Assembly: GCA_030431255.1 (NCBI GenBank)
Contig: JAUIJL010000007.1
Location: 186,001-250,000, forward strand
Source: Thermoanaerobaculia bacterium
GTDB taxonomy: Bacteria > Acidobacteriota > Thermoanaerobaculia > Multivoradales > J023
DNA length: 64,000 bases
Reading direction: 5' to 3'
Below are positions 26,408-34,907 of the stretch, piece by piece. Every line of letters starts with the position of its first letter. The first letter of the stretch is position 1. The notes beneath the pieces were generated by a model. That model worked only from the letters and a program-made list of their open reading frames with translations. It was not told where the DNA came from and did not search any database. A program made the position numbers and the translations under genes.

Positions 26408-26712
26408 AATGGACTGAGCCCGCCTTACAAGACTTGGATGAAATTGCTGAATACATCGCGCTCGATAAACCCGTTGCCGCCGGCAAGCTGGTTCGGGATG
26501 TTCTTGAATCCGTAAAGCGCCTTAGGGACTTCCCGGATTCCGGAAAGGAACCCGATGAGCTTCAGGGAGCCGGCTATCGCGAAATCGTGGTTGGACCGTG
26601 TCGTATTTTCTATCGCCACGATGGTAGCGTGGTTTACGTGCTTCATCTGATGCGCAGCGAAAGAGTCTTGAGGCGTTTTATGCTCCGGAATCGCGCTCCC
26701 GGCGCCAGCTAG
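26395..26712 (+). CDS. Type II toxin, ParE/RelE superfamily
   Basis: 105 residues from the ATG at 26395, inside the antitoxin's last codons; a frame extension to 26359 is not needed. The sequence fits ParE/RelE: 'VKWTEPALQDLDEIAEYIA', 'LVRDVLESVKRLRDFPDSGK', 'YREIVVGPCRIFYRHDG' and 'VYVLHLMRSERVL'. ParE-type members poison DNA gyrase while RelE-type members cleave mRNA; with a Phd/YefM antitoxin either is possible. The pair is a complete, apparently intact module. Confidence 0.9.
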   Translation: MAQVKWTEPALQDLDEIAEYIALDKPVAAGKLVRDVLESVKRLRDFPDSGKEPDELQGAGYREIVVGPCRIFYRHDGSVVYVLHLMRSERVLRRFMLRNRAPGAS

Positions 26713-26774
26713 CAGCGCCACCGGCAAACCGCAAAGCCTCGTTGTCAAGTGCAGAAACACATGGATAATGGGAC

Positions 26775-27431
26775 ATGACCGTCAACAAGACACCGCCCAG
26801 CCTTTTGACCGGCCAGCTCCTGCACTTCTCCTGCTTGGCGATTCTCCTAGCCGTCGTTTGGAATATCTGGAATTACCTAGGGCAGCCATTTCCGATCGCT
26901 TTTTGGATTGCCATAGCTTTTCCTATCGTGCATCAAATATTCGTTTGGTTGGCTTGGCGCCTGGAGCTGCGGTCCTCCGCGACCAGCGAATCCATCGGCT
27001 TCCGTGGATACTTGATTTCCTTTTTCTTTCTGTTCGGCGGCCGCTTCGTTTCACTTTTCGTTCTGGCTTGGCTCGACCGATTCAGTCTCAAGATGCCTCT
27101 TCTTCCGCAGACGATCGTCACCGTCCTTCTGGCCCTGCCTGCAATCTACGCCATGTTCAGCGTCCTACGTTACTTTGGGTTGGCACGGGCCGCCGGCGCT
27201 GATCATTTCGACCCAAGATTTCGGGACATGCCACTCGTTGACCGAGGCATTTTTCGGTTCACAAACAACGGAATGTACGTCTACGCTTTTCTTCTGTTCT
27301 GGGCGATCGCAGTGGGTTTGAGCTCTTCCGCGGCGCTGATCGTGGCGGGGTTCAGCCATGCCTATATTTGGGTGCATTTTTTCGCCACAGAGAAGCCTGA
27401 CATGGAGCACCTTTACCGCAACAACGGCTGA
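26775..27431 (+). CDS. Integral membrane methyltransferase-like protein (ICMT/PEMT-type)
   Basis: 218 residues with about five to six hydrophobic helices. The C-terminal third, 'FRFTNNGMYVYAFLLFW' then 'FSHAYIWVHFFATEKPDM', matches the SAM-binding C-terminal pattern of isoprenylcysteine carboxyl methyltransferases and phospholipid methyltransferases. The substrate, possibly a phospholipid, cannot be told. GC content is lower than elsewhere in the window, as in the adjacent toxin-antitoxin genes. No strong ribosome binding site precedes the ATG at 26775. Confidence 0.75.
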   Translation: MTVNKTPPSLLTGQLLHFSCLAILLAVVWNIWNYLGQPFPIAFWIAIAFPIVHQIFVWLAWRLELRSSATSESIGFRGYLISFFFLFGGRFVSLFVLAWLDRFSLKMPLLPQTIVTVLLALPAIYAMFSVLRYFGLARAAGADHFDPRFRDMPLVDRGIFRFTNNGMYVYAFLLFWAIAVGLSSSAALIVAGFSHAYIWVHFFATEKPDMEHLYRNNG

Positions 27432-27456
27432 CCCCGGGCATCCGCAGCGACAATCC

Positions 27457-28449
27457 TCAAGAAGACCAAGCCGAGATATCGCCGGATTCGAAGCCGTCTT
27501 CGAAGATGCCGCCGCCGATTGGTGCGGTATTGGTGGCATCGTCGGCCCGGCTGACCCACTCGCCGTTGCCCGCGACGCCGGAGCGCAGCTCACCGTCGGG
27601 AGAGCCGGCGCCCGAGGAGTCGGATACGACGGCACCAGCGCCTTCCTCGAATCGATAGGAGCCCACCAAACCGCTGATGCCCGGCGGCAAGAGTTGGAAT
27701 CGATTTGAGGCGATCTCGGCGTTGGTCCGGGCCGTGTTCCAAATGCGCAGCTCGTCGACGTAGCCGTTGAACGACGGATAAGCCGCGCCGGCGTCATGCT
27801 TTTCGGCGGCTACCACCAAATACCAGCCGTATTCCGTTAACTGGCCGGTATCGCAATTGCCGGTGACGGGCACACCGTCGTCGGGGTAGGAGAGGTCGGA
27901 CGTGGAGACGCCCGGCGATGAGCGAAAATCCTCAATGCCGTCGACCACAATGCGCAAATCTCCCGCCGAGGCATCGCGCACCACAGCCACGTGATGCCAG
28001 GTGTCGTCGAGCACATCCTCGCTACCTTCGATGGTGTTGACGGAGCTGGGATCCTGATCACCGGAGTCGACCCCGAATCGCACCTTGCCCCCCGCCAGAC
28101 TGACGCCGAAGGCGTTGGCCGTGCCGCACCAGACGTCACGATCGAGGATGATGTTGCCCTCGATCCACGAGTAGTCGAAGACCTCCACATCTCCACCTGC
28201 GTGGGACGTGGCGTTGTCCTTCACGCTGCCCCGCAGCCACAGCTCGAGGGTGAAGCTGCCTGCACCCACATCGAGGGGTGTGGAGCCGTTCCCCGGCATG
28301 TTGTCGTCCACCGGCAGCAGGATCCGATCTTCCTGACCCGGCGGCCCGACGCCCGTGCCGAAAAAGCGGAGGGCGAAGTTCGATTGGGCCGACACGGCCG
28401 ACGGCAAGATCCAGAGCAGCACGACGAACGAGCATCGAAATATGCGCAT
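27457..28449 (-). CDS. Secreted LamG/concanavalin-like domain protein with DGFESGD tail
   Basis: 330 residues from an ATG at 28449. A signal peptide (ending Val-Ser-Ala-Gln) is followed by a jellyroll LamG domain, recognisable from 'FTLELWLRGSV', 'WHHVAVVRDASAGDLRIVVDG' and 'GYVDELRIWNTARTNAEI', the classic order of a LamG fold. It probably binds carbohydrate or a surface ligand. The C-terminus ends in 'IFEDGFESGDISAWSS', nearly the same as the tail of the M36 peptidase at 4183-7566. Confidence 0.87.
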   Translation of the reverse strand: MRIFRCSFVVLLWILPSAVSAQSNFALRFFGTGVGPPGQEDRILLPVDDNMPGNGSTPLDVGAGSFTLELWLRGSVKDNATSHAGGDVEVFDYSWIEGNIILDRDVWCGTANAFGVSLAGGKVRFGVDSGDQDPSSVNTIEGSEDVLDDTWHHVAVVRDASAGDLRIVVDGIEDFRSSPGVSTSDLSYPDDGVPVTGNCDTGQLTEYGWYLVVAAEKHDAGAAYPSFNGYVDELRIWNTARTNAEIASNRFQLLPPGISGLVGSYRFEEGAGAVVSDSSGAGSPDGELRSGVAGNGEWVSRADDATNTAPIGGGIFEDGFESGDISAWSS

Positions 28450-28498
28450 CCAGCTACTCTACCCCAGGTTTGCCGCCCTGAGCCGAGATGGAAAGCGC

Positions 28499-31400
28499 TC
28501 AGCTCTCGGGTTGCTCACTCGGCTCTTTCGACGCCTCTTTCAGGTGGATCATCGGCACCTCTGCCGCTTGAATCTGCGCGTTCAGCGCCGGCAGCTCTTC
28601 GGCTAAGACCTTGTCCAGGGCCGAGAGCTGCTCGTCGATGGCGGCGAAGAGCTGATCACGGACCTTGGTCGCGCCGTCGGTGGGTCCGAAATCCCCTGAA
28701 AAGGCGTTGCCGTAAAGCCCTGCCAGCTTGTCGTTCAAGCGAATCGGGAAGTTCAGCGGATCTTGACGGCTCCGGTTTTGGGTCTGGTATAGGGCTTTTT
28801 CGATCTCCGACAGCTTCTCCGTCAACGCCTTCGACGCTTCCGCCACCGCTTGATGGGCCTCGGAGTCATCCAGACGCTTCTCCAAAGCTTCGATCTGAGA
28901 CTTCGCCTCCCTCGCCTTGCCCACCGCCTTGTGGGTGGCGGTGAGCTTGTCGCGCACTTCGGTCAGGAAATCGAATTGGGCCTGAAAGTCCGCGGATTCA
29001 GCCGCGCTCCGAGGATCGGCGACCACTTGAAAATCGACTTCCTCAGACCACTCCCCCACCGTGAGCCGGGCGCGATAAGTGCCTGGCACCGCCCGCGGAC
29101 CCATGGTGAAGCTATTCCAAATCACCATGCCCGGGAAATCTTCGGGTCCCGGATAGAGCAGGTTCCACTCGAGGGTGCCGGCACCCTTTTTGAGCTCCAA
29201 GACTTGGTCTGGATCTGTGTCGCCGTCCTCCGAGTCGTCCTTCGGCTTGGGAGTGAGGGTGCGAATCAACTCTCCCTGAGAGCCCATCACCTCGAATTTG
29301 ACCTCCACCTCAGAATCCGGCTCTTCGGTCAGGAAGTAGCGGAACACCGCCCCCGCGGGTGGATTCGCTCCGGCCAATCCGCTCGATCGATCGAAGAAAC
29401 CTCCCGAGGCCAGACGCATTGCCGGTCGGGGTGGGTAGAGACGATTCCCCGACTCTTCGGCGCTCAAGGTGTGGAGCAGCGAGAGGTCGTCGAGAATCCA
29501 GAAGCCGCGACCTTGGGTGGCGGCCACCAAATCACCCTCTTTGACCGCCAAATCCGTGACCGGCACCTCCGGTAGCTCCAGCTGGAGACTTTGCCAGTGG
29601 GCCCCGTCGTCAAAAGACACGTAGACCCCGCGCTCCGTCCCGGCGTAGAGCAGACCGCGGCGCTCGGGATCCGCGCGGATCACTCGGGTAAAGTGGTCGT
29701 CGGCAATGCCACGGGTGATTTGCTTCCAAGTCGCCCCGTAATCCTCGGTGCGATAAAGCAACGGCCTGAAATCGTCGGACTTATATCGAGTCGCCGCGAC
29801 GTAAAGCCCTCCCTTTTCAAAGGGATGAGCGTCGATGCTGTTGATTTGGCTCCACTCGGGTAGGGACGGTGGGGTGACGTTTTTCCAGGATTGTCCGCCG
29901 TCTCGGGAGAGATGCACCAGGCCGTCGTCCGAGCCGACCCACAACACGCCCTGCTCATGGGGTGACTCCAGGCCCGCGAAGATCGTGCTGTAGTACTCCA
30001 CACTGGTGTTGTCTTTGGTGATCGGGCCGCCGGAGGACCCCTGCTTCTCTTTGTCGTTGCGGGTCAAATCTTCTGAGATCGCCTGCCAGCTCTCTCCCAA
30101 ATCGTCGGATTTGAAGAGCACCTGAGCCGCGGTGTAAATGCGATTGGGGTCATGGGGAGAGAAGAAGATCGGAAAATTCCATTGGAAGCGATATTCGAGC
30201 TCGGCCGCTCCCCAGCCCATGGGATCGTCGGGCCAAACACTGACGTTGCGGCGCTCTCCGGTACGATGGTTGACCCGCTCCAAATTACCCCCGTAGCAAC
30301 CACCGAAGACCAAGTCCGGATCGTCGGGTTTGGCGACGACATGGCCGCATTCGCAGCCGGCCGACGGCTCCCAATCGCGCACGCCGATGGAGCTGCCGCT
30401 GAACGAGCGGGAGCGCAAACGCACCGACGAGTTGTCCTGCTGACCACCGAGCAGGCGGTAGGGAAAGGCGTTGTCGGTGGAGACCCGATACATCTGGGCG
30501 GTGGGCTGATTGGCCTGGGTGGTCCACGATTGCCCGCCGTCTTCGGAGACGTTGGCGCCGCCGTCGTTGGACTGAATCAAACGCTTGGGATCCTCGGGGT
30601 CGATCCACAGATCATGGTTGTCGCCGTGGGGCACGGAGATACGGGAGAAGGTGCGACCACCGTCCTTGGAATGGTGGAAACCCACGTTCAACACATAGAC
30701 GGACTCGGCGTCGGCGGGATCCGCATAGAGCCGGGTGTAATACCAGGCGCGTTGGCGTAGATCGCGGCTGTCGTTGGTGCGAGCCCAGGTCTCGCCGCCG
30801 TCTCGGGAGCGAAACACTCCGCCCTCTTCCGCTTCGACCATGGCATAGAGATTTTCGGAATCACTCCCGGACACCGTCACACCGACAATGCCCCAGGTGC
30901 TTTCGGGCAAGCCGGGTTTCGAGGAAAGCTCGGTCCAGGTGTCGCCGCCGTCGGTGGACTTCCACAGCCCGGACCCCTCGCCGCCCGACTCCAAGCTCCA
31001 CGGGGTCCTCAGGACTCGCCAGAAGCCGGCGTACAAAATCCGCGGATTGTTCGGATCCATGGCCAGATCCACGCAGCCGGCATCGGCGTTGACGAAGAGC
31101 GATTTCGTCCAGGTGGCCCCGCCGTCCTTGGAGCTGAACACCCCACGCTCTTCGTTGGGTCCGAAGAGATGACCCATGGCGCAAACCCACAGCCGATCCG
31201 GATCTTTGGGATGGATACGAATCCGCGAGATATGTCGGCTATCGGTCAGGCCAATGGACGTCCAAGTTTTGCCCGCGTCGACCGACTTCCAAATGCCGTC
31301 GCCGTGGGACACATTGCCCCGCACGGTTTTCTCGCCACCACCCACATAGACCACATTCGGATCCCAATCCGAAACCGCCACGGCCCCGATGGAGCCGCCG

Positions 31401-31672
31401 AAGGTGCCGTCGGAGACGTTGGTCCAAGTGCGGCCGGCGTCGACGGTTTTCCACACACCGCCACCGGTACCACCGAAGTAATAAGTGCCGCGATCACCCC
31501 GGATGCCGGTCACGGCGGCGACGCGCCCACCGCGATATGGACCGACCTCGCGCCACTTCAAGGATTCGAAACGGGCGGGGTCGATGTCTTGGGATAGGAC
31601 GGGCTGAGCGGGCACAAAGAACAGAGCGGCAAACGCGGCTAAGGTCACCGCGGAAGAACGGATTCGATTCAT
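28499..31672 (-). CDS. Secreted sortilin/BNR-repeat (VPS10-like) beta-propeller protein
   Basis: 1057 residues from the ATG at 31672, with GGGAG upstream (a 10-residue longer frame is less likely). A signal peptide ending Leu-Ser-Gln is followed by many Asp-box/BNR repeats of the form Ser-x-Asp-Gly-Gly-x-Thr-Trp ('SKDGGATWTKS', 'STDGGDTWTEL', 'SRDGGETWART', 'SRDGGQSWKNV'), giving a multi-bladed propeller across residues 40-700. A beta-sandwich and then a helical, charged segment (about 900-1000) complete the protein. Homologues are abundant in Acidobacteriota and often annotated as glycosyl hydrolases, although no catalytic residues can be pinned down. Probably extracellular or periplasmic. 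Confidence 0.88.
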   Translation of the reverse strand: MNRIRSSAVTLAAFAALFFVPAQPVLSQDIDPARFESLKWREVGPYRGGRVAAVTGIRGDRGTYYFGGTGGGVWKTVDAGRTWTNVSDGTFGGSIGAVAVSDWDPNVVYVGGGEKTVRGNVSHGDGIWKSVDAGKTWTSIGLTDSRHISRIRIHPKDPDRLWVCAMGHLFGPNEERGVFSSKDGGATWTKSLFVNADAGCVDLAMDPNNPRILYAGFWRVLRTPWSLESGGEGSGLWKSTDGGDTWTELSSKPGLPESTWGIVGVTVSGSDSENLYAMVEAEEGGVFRSRDGGETWARTNDSRDLRQRAWYYTRLYADPADAESVYVLNVGFHHSKDGGRTFSRISVPHGDNHDLWIDPEDPKRLIQSNDGGANVSEDGGQSWTTQANQPTAQMYRVSTDNAFPYRLLGGQQDNSSVRLRSRSFSGSSIGVRDWEPSAGCECGHVVAKPDDPDLVFGGCYGGNLERVNHRTGERRNVSVWPDDPMGWGAAELEYRFQWNFPIFFSPHDPNRIYTAAQVLFKSDDLGESWQAISEDLTRNDKEKQGSSGGPITKDNTSVEYYSTIFAGLESPHEQGVLWVGSDDGLVHLSRDGGQSWKNVTPPSLPEWSQINSIDAHPFEKGGLYVAATRYKSDDFRPLLYRTEDYGATWKQITRGIADDHFTRVIRADPERRGLLYAGTERGVYVSFDDGAHWQSLQLELPEVPVTDLAVKEGDLVAATQGRGFWILDDLSLLHTLSAEESGNRLYPPRPAMRLASGGFFDRSSGLAGANPPAGAVFRYFLTEEPDSEVEVKFEVMGSQGELIRTLTPKPKDDSEDGDTDPDQVLELKKGAGTLEWNLLYPGPEDFPGMVIWNSFTMGPRAVPGTYRARLTVGEWSEEVDFQVVADPRSAAESADFQAQFDFLTEVRDKLTATHKAVGKAREAKSQIEALEKRLDDSEAHQAVAEASKALTEKLSEIEKALYQTQNRSRQDPLNFPIRLNDKLAGLYGNAFSGDFGPTDGATKVRDQLFAAIDEQLSALDKVLAEELPALNAQIQAAEVPMIHLKEASKEPSEQPES

Positions 31673-31868
31673 GGGGCTCCCTTTCTCGGATTCAATTGGC
31701 AAGCCCGCATGATCTCACAAGCGGTGCTTGCAACAAATCTGTCGACAAATTTTGTCGCCCTAAGACTTTCCGAGATTTTTTCTCGCGTTTATGGATAGGG
31801 AGCAAATAGGCCGACGCCACGGGCATCGAGTGATGCCGGCATCGGCTCGAGAAAAAAGAGGGGGAGCT

Positions 31869-32411
31869 ATGGTCTACGAGGCAGAGGGTTCGAGCGGCCT
31901 GGAACGACGAGCGGTCCTTGCGCGACGACGCGCTCATTCCGGCGATATTGTGGGAGCGGAAGCCGATTTCGCCGCCCTTTGGCCCGAATCCAAATGTCTC
32001 AGGCCGGGACGGCGAATTCGCTTCCTGAGCCAATATGCCGGGGTTCTGGGACGTCGCCAGTGTGTGCTCGATTTCGAGCGCATCCGATTGCTCGCGGAAG
32101 AAGCGGAGCGCCTGTGGAAGCGCATGGACAGCCAGCGCGAGGAGGCTCGGACCGCCCGACGGCATCTGCACGGGGTCTTGCAAGCGCTGCTCAAGGTGGT
32201 GCGAAAAGTAGGCGACGAGTCCGCTATCGGCCAAACCGGGCTGCAACATATTTGGGCCTTGGCGTCGGCATTGGATTCGCAAAACGGCGCCGACGCCAAC
32301 CGCTATCGAGCCCTCAAGGAAAACGGCAAGACCATCTGGATCACGAACGTCAACGGCCGCTACCGCCTGCTTCGTCTGGACCGGAACGCCGATCAGGCCG
32401 CTCAGGCTTGA
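31869..32411 (+). CDS. Hypothetical cytoplasmic helical protein
   Basis: 180 residues from the ATG at 31869, preceded by GGGGGAG at a good distance, which supports this strand over the antisense frame. The protein is Arg/Glu/Ala-rich and mostly helical ('LAEEAERLWKRMDSQREEA'), with no signal peptide or membrane segment. The C-terminal block 'GKTIWITNVNGRYRLLRL' is beta-like. I recognise no family. Its last 62 bases overlap the 3' end of the convergent rarA gene. Confidence 0.6.
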   Translation: MVYEAEGSSGLERRAVLARRRAHSGDIVGAEADFAALWPESKCLRPGRRIRFLSQYAGVLGRRQCVLDFERIRLLAEEAERLWKRMDSQREEARTARRHLHGVLQALLKVVRKVGDESAIGQTGLQHIWALASALDSQNGADANRYRALKENGKTIWITNVNGRYRLLRLDRNADQAAQA

Positions 32412-33813
32412 GCCGCTCACGTCGGGCCCCTTCTCGGCGGATTTGCTCACGGAGCTGATCCAGCTCTTCGAGCCGTTCCCGGAATCGCCTCTCGACCCCC
32501 ACCTCTTTGGGCTCGTAGAAGCGGGTTCCGGCGATGGAATCCGGCAGGCACGATAGTCCTCCCACGCCGTGCTCGGTGTCGTGGGCGTAGACGTAACCGC
32601 TTCCGTATCCGAGCTTCTTCATCAGCCCGGTCGGGGCATTTCGAATCGACATGGGAACCGGGTCCGCAGGCCGCTCTTCGAGGGTCTTGCGGACTTTTTT
32701 TAGGGCTAGATAAGCGGCATTCGACTTCGGGGCCAACGCCAGATAAATGGCGACCTGCACCAACGCGAGATCCCCCTCGGGAGATCCCAGACGATCGTAG
32801 GCGTCCCATGCCTCCAAGGCCCGGCGCACGGCGTTGGGATCCGCCAAGCCCACATCCTCGCTGGCGAATCTGACCAGTCGACGGGCGATATAGCTCGCAG
32901 GCTCGCCGGAATCGAGCATTCGCACCAACCAATAGACCGCGGCGTCGGCGTCACTGTCGCGCAGGCTTTTGTGCAGGGCCGAAATGAGGTTGAAGTGCTC
33001 TTCGCCGGATTTATCGTAGAGCAACACCTTGCGCTGAGCCACTTGGGCGACCGCGTCGGCGTCGACCCGGTCACGCCCCGCGGATCGACTGTCGATGACC
33101 ACCAGCTCGAGCAAATTCAACGCTCGACGGGCATCGCCACCGGCGCTTAGGATCAAAGCCTCAAAGGCCTCGTCTTCCAACTCGACCTGGAAATCCGCCA
33201 ATCCTCGATCAGCGGGCTCTTCGAGGGCTCGGATCAACACCCGTTTCAGGTCCTCGGGCGACAACGGCTCCAGTACCACCACCCGACAGCGGGAGAGTAA
33301 AGCCCCCACCACCTCGAAAGATGGATTCTCAGTGGTCGCCCCCACCAAGACGATATCTCCCTGCTCCACATAGGGCAGGAAGGCGTCTTGTTGGGACCGA
33401 TTGAATCGATGGATCTCGTCGACGAAGAGCAAGGTCCGACGGCCGTCCGCTCGGCGGAAGCGAGCGGCGTCCGCCATCACCTGCTTGACTTCTTTGATGC
33501 CCGAGGTGACGGCGGAGAACGGTACGAATCGGCTGGTGGTGGAGCGGGCGACGATTTCCGCCAGGGTCGTTTTGCCACAGCCCGGCGGACCCCACAGGAT
33601 CATCGACGGCACCCGATCCTCGGCGATGGCTCGCCGCAGAAATCCCTCCGGGCCGACTACCGACTTTTGGCCCACCATGTCGTCTAAGGTACGGGGCCGT
33701 AAACGCTCCGCCAACGGCGCTCTGGCGATTGCCGCCGATTCGGCAGCGCCATCGCCGGCCCCTGTGCCGCCCTTGGACGGCAGCTGATCGTCGAAAAGGG
33801 TTCGGATCGTCAG
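32350..33813 (-). CDS. rarA: Replication-associated recombination ATPase RarA (MgsA/WRNIP1 family)
   Basis: Up to 487 residues. Walker A is 'WGPPGCGKTT', Walker B 'LLFVDEIHRFN', followed by 'ATTENPSFEVVGALLSRC' and the RarA C-terminal oligomerisation blocks 'KSLRDSDADAAVYWLVRML' and 'YGSGYVYAHD'. RarA acts at stalled replication forks. The first conventional start is a TTG at 33714, but the frame upstream still encodes a typical RarA N-terminus (Leu-Phe-Asp-Asp-Gln, then Ala-Pro-Leu-Ala-Glu-Arg). The only possible starts there are a CTG at 33813 or an ATC. The CTG overlaps the stop of the isocitrate dehydrogenase-like gene as CTGA, so I propose it, with reservations. Its 3' end overlaps a convergent gene. 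Confidence 0.92.
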   Translation of the reverse strand: MTIRTLFDDQLPSKGGTGAGDGAAESAAIARAPLAERLRPRTLDDMVGQKSVVGPEGFLRRAIAEDRVPSMILWGPPGCGKTTLAEIVARSTTSRFVPFSAVTSGIKEVKQVMADAARFRRADGRRTLLFVDEIHRFNRSQQDAFLPYVEQGDIVLVGATTENPSFEVVGALLSRCRVVVLEPLSPEDLKRVLIRALEEPADRGLADFQVELEDEAFEALILSAGGDARRALNLLELVVIDSRSAGRDRVDADAVAQVAQRKVLLYDKSGEEHFNLISALHKSLRDSDADAAVYWLVRMLDSGEPASYIARRLVRFASEDVGLADPNAVRRALEAWDAYDRLGSPEGDLALVQVAIYLALAPKSNAAYLALKKVRKTLEERPADPVPMSIRNAPTGLMKKLGYGSGYVYAHDTEHGVGGLSCLPDSIAGTRFYEPKEVGVERRFRERLEELDQLREQIRREGARRERLKPERPDRRSGPDEAGGSGR

Positions 33814-34820
33814 TCCCCCGTTTCGATTGCCCGCACTACCGCTTCGGTGAATTCACTGGTACCGACGGTGCCGCCGAGGTCGCGGGTGCGGATCTCTTGG
33901 TCCACCACCACCGTGCTCAGGGCTTTGGCCAAGCGGTCGGCCTCGTCCCGTAGGTTGAGATGGCGCAGCATCAAAATAGCGGAGCGCATCAGGGCCATGG
34001 GGTTGGCTACACCCCGGCCGGCGATGTCCGGCGCCGAGCCGTGCACGGCTTCGAAGACCGCTTCGTGATCCCCGATGTTGGCACCGGCCACCACGCCCAA
34101 GCCCCCGACCAAGCCGGCCGCGAGATCGGAAACGATGTCACCGTAGAGGTTTTCCAGCAGCAACATGTCGTAGCGCTCGGGATACATCACGAGCTGCATG
34201 CACATATTGTCGATAATGCGGTCGTCGGCCTCGATCGACGGGTGGTCTTTGGACACCTCGCGGAAACAGTCCAAGAAGAGACCGTCCGAAAGCTTCATGA
34301 TGTTGGCTTTATGAACCGCGGTCACCCGTTTGCGTCCGTTCTTCTCGGCGTAGTCAAAGGCGAATTTGGCGATGCGGGTCGAGGCCTTCTCGGAGATGAT
34401 TTTCAGACTCTCCACTACCCCGGGCACCACTTGGTGCTCCAGGCCGCTGTAGAGCCCTTCGGTGTTCTCGCGCACGATGACCAAATCCACGTCCTTGAAT
34501 TTATGGTCGATTCCCGGGATGGACCGGGCCGGACGAAGGTTGGCGTAGAGCTGCAGCTCTTGGCGCAAGAGCACGTTGATCGAGCGAAAGCCCTTGCCTA
34601 TCGGGGTGGTGACCGGTCCTTTGAGGCAGACTTTGTTGCGGCGGATGGATTCCAACACCCGATCCGGGAGCGGCTCCATATTCTGCTCAACCGCTTCGGC
34701 ACCCACCACGTAGGATTCCCATTCAAAATCACAGCCGACCGCTTCCAACACGCGAACAGTGGCAGAGGTCACTTCCGGTCCGATGCCGTCTCCCGGCAAT
34801 AAGGTCAAGGTTTGCGCCAT
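33810..34820 (-). CDS. NAD-dependent isocitrate/isopropylmalate dehydrogenase-family enzyme
   Basis: 336 residues from an ATG at 34820 (AGGAG 10 nt upstream). Typical beta-decarboxylating dehydrogenase blocks are present: 'LLPGDGIGPEV', 'ANLRPARSIPGI', 'VIVRENTEGLYSGLEH', 'TAVHKANIMKLSDGLFL', 'ENLYGDIVSDLAAGLVGGLG' and 'EAVHGSAPDIAGRGVANP'. The pattern matches the short NAD-type isocitrate dehydrogenases of the TCA cycle (IDH3-like), which produce 2-oxoglutarate and CO2; homoisocitrate or isopropylmalate specificity is less likely but not excluded. rarA follows with a 4-base overlap. Confidence 0.92.
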   Translation of the reverse strand: MAQTLTLLPGDGIGPEVTSATVRVLEAVGCDFEWESYVVGAEAVEQNMEPLPDRVLESIRRNKVCLKGPVTTPIGKGFRSINVLLRQELQLYANLRPARSIPGIDHKFKDVDLVIVRENTEGLYSGLEHQVVPGVVESLKIISEKASTRIAKFAFDYAEKNGRKRVTAVHKANIMKLSDGLFLDCFREVSKDHPSIEADDRIIDNMCMQLVMYPERYDMLLLENLYGDIVSDLAAGLVGGLGVVAGANIGDHEAVFEAVHGSAPDIAGRGVANPMALMRSAILMLRHLNLRDEADRLAKALSTVVVDQEIRTRDLGGTVGTSEFTEAVVRAIETGD

Positions 34821-34907
34821 TGGATTCTTACTCCTTACAAGAGCACTGGCGTGCTCGTTTATGTCTCGAGGTTGGTCGTTGCGGGTGGGGGCTAAAATTT
34901 TTGCGGG

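Noticed and set aside
31692-32450. A 252-codon minus-strand frame
   Set aside because: The plus-strand frame has a strong ribosome binding site and ordinary protein composition; the minus frame runs into the rarA 3' end without any motif.
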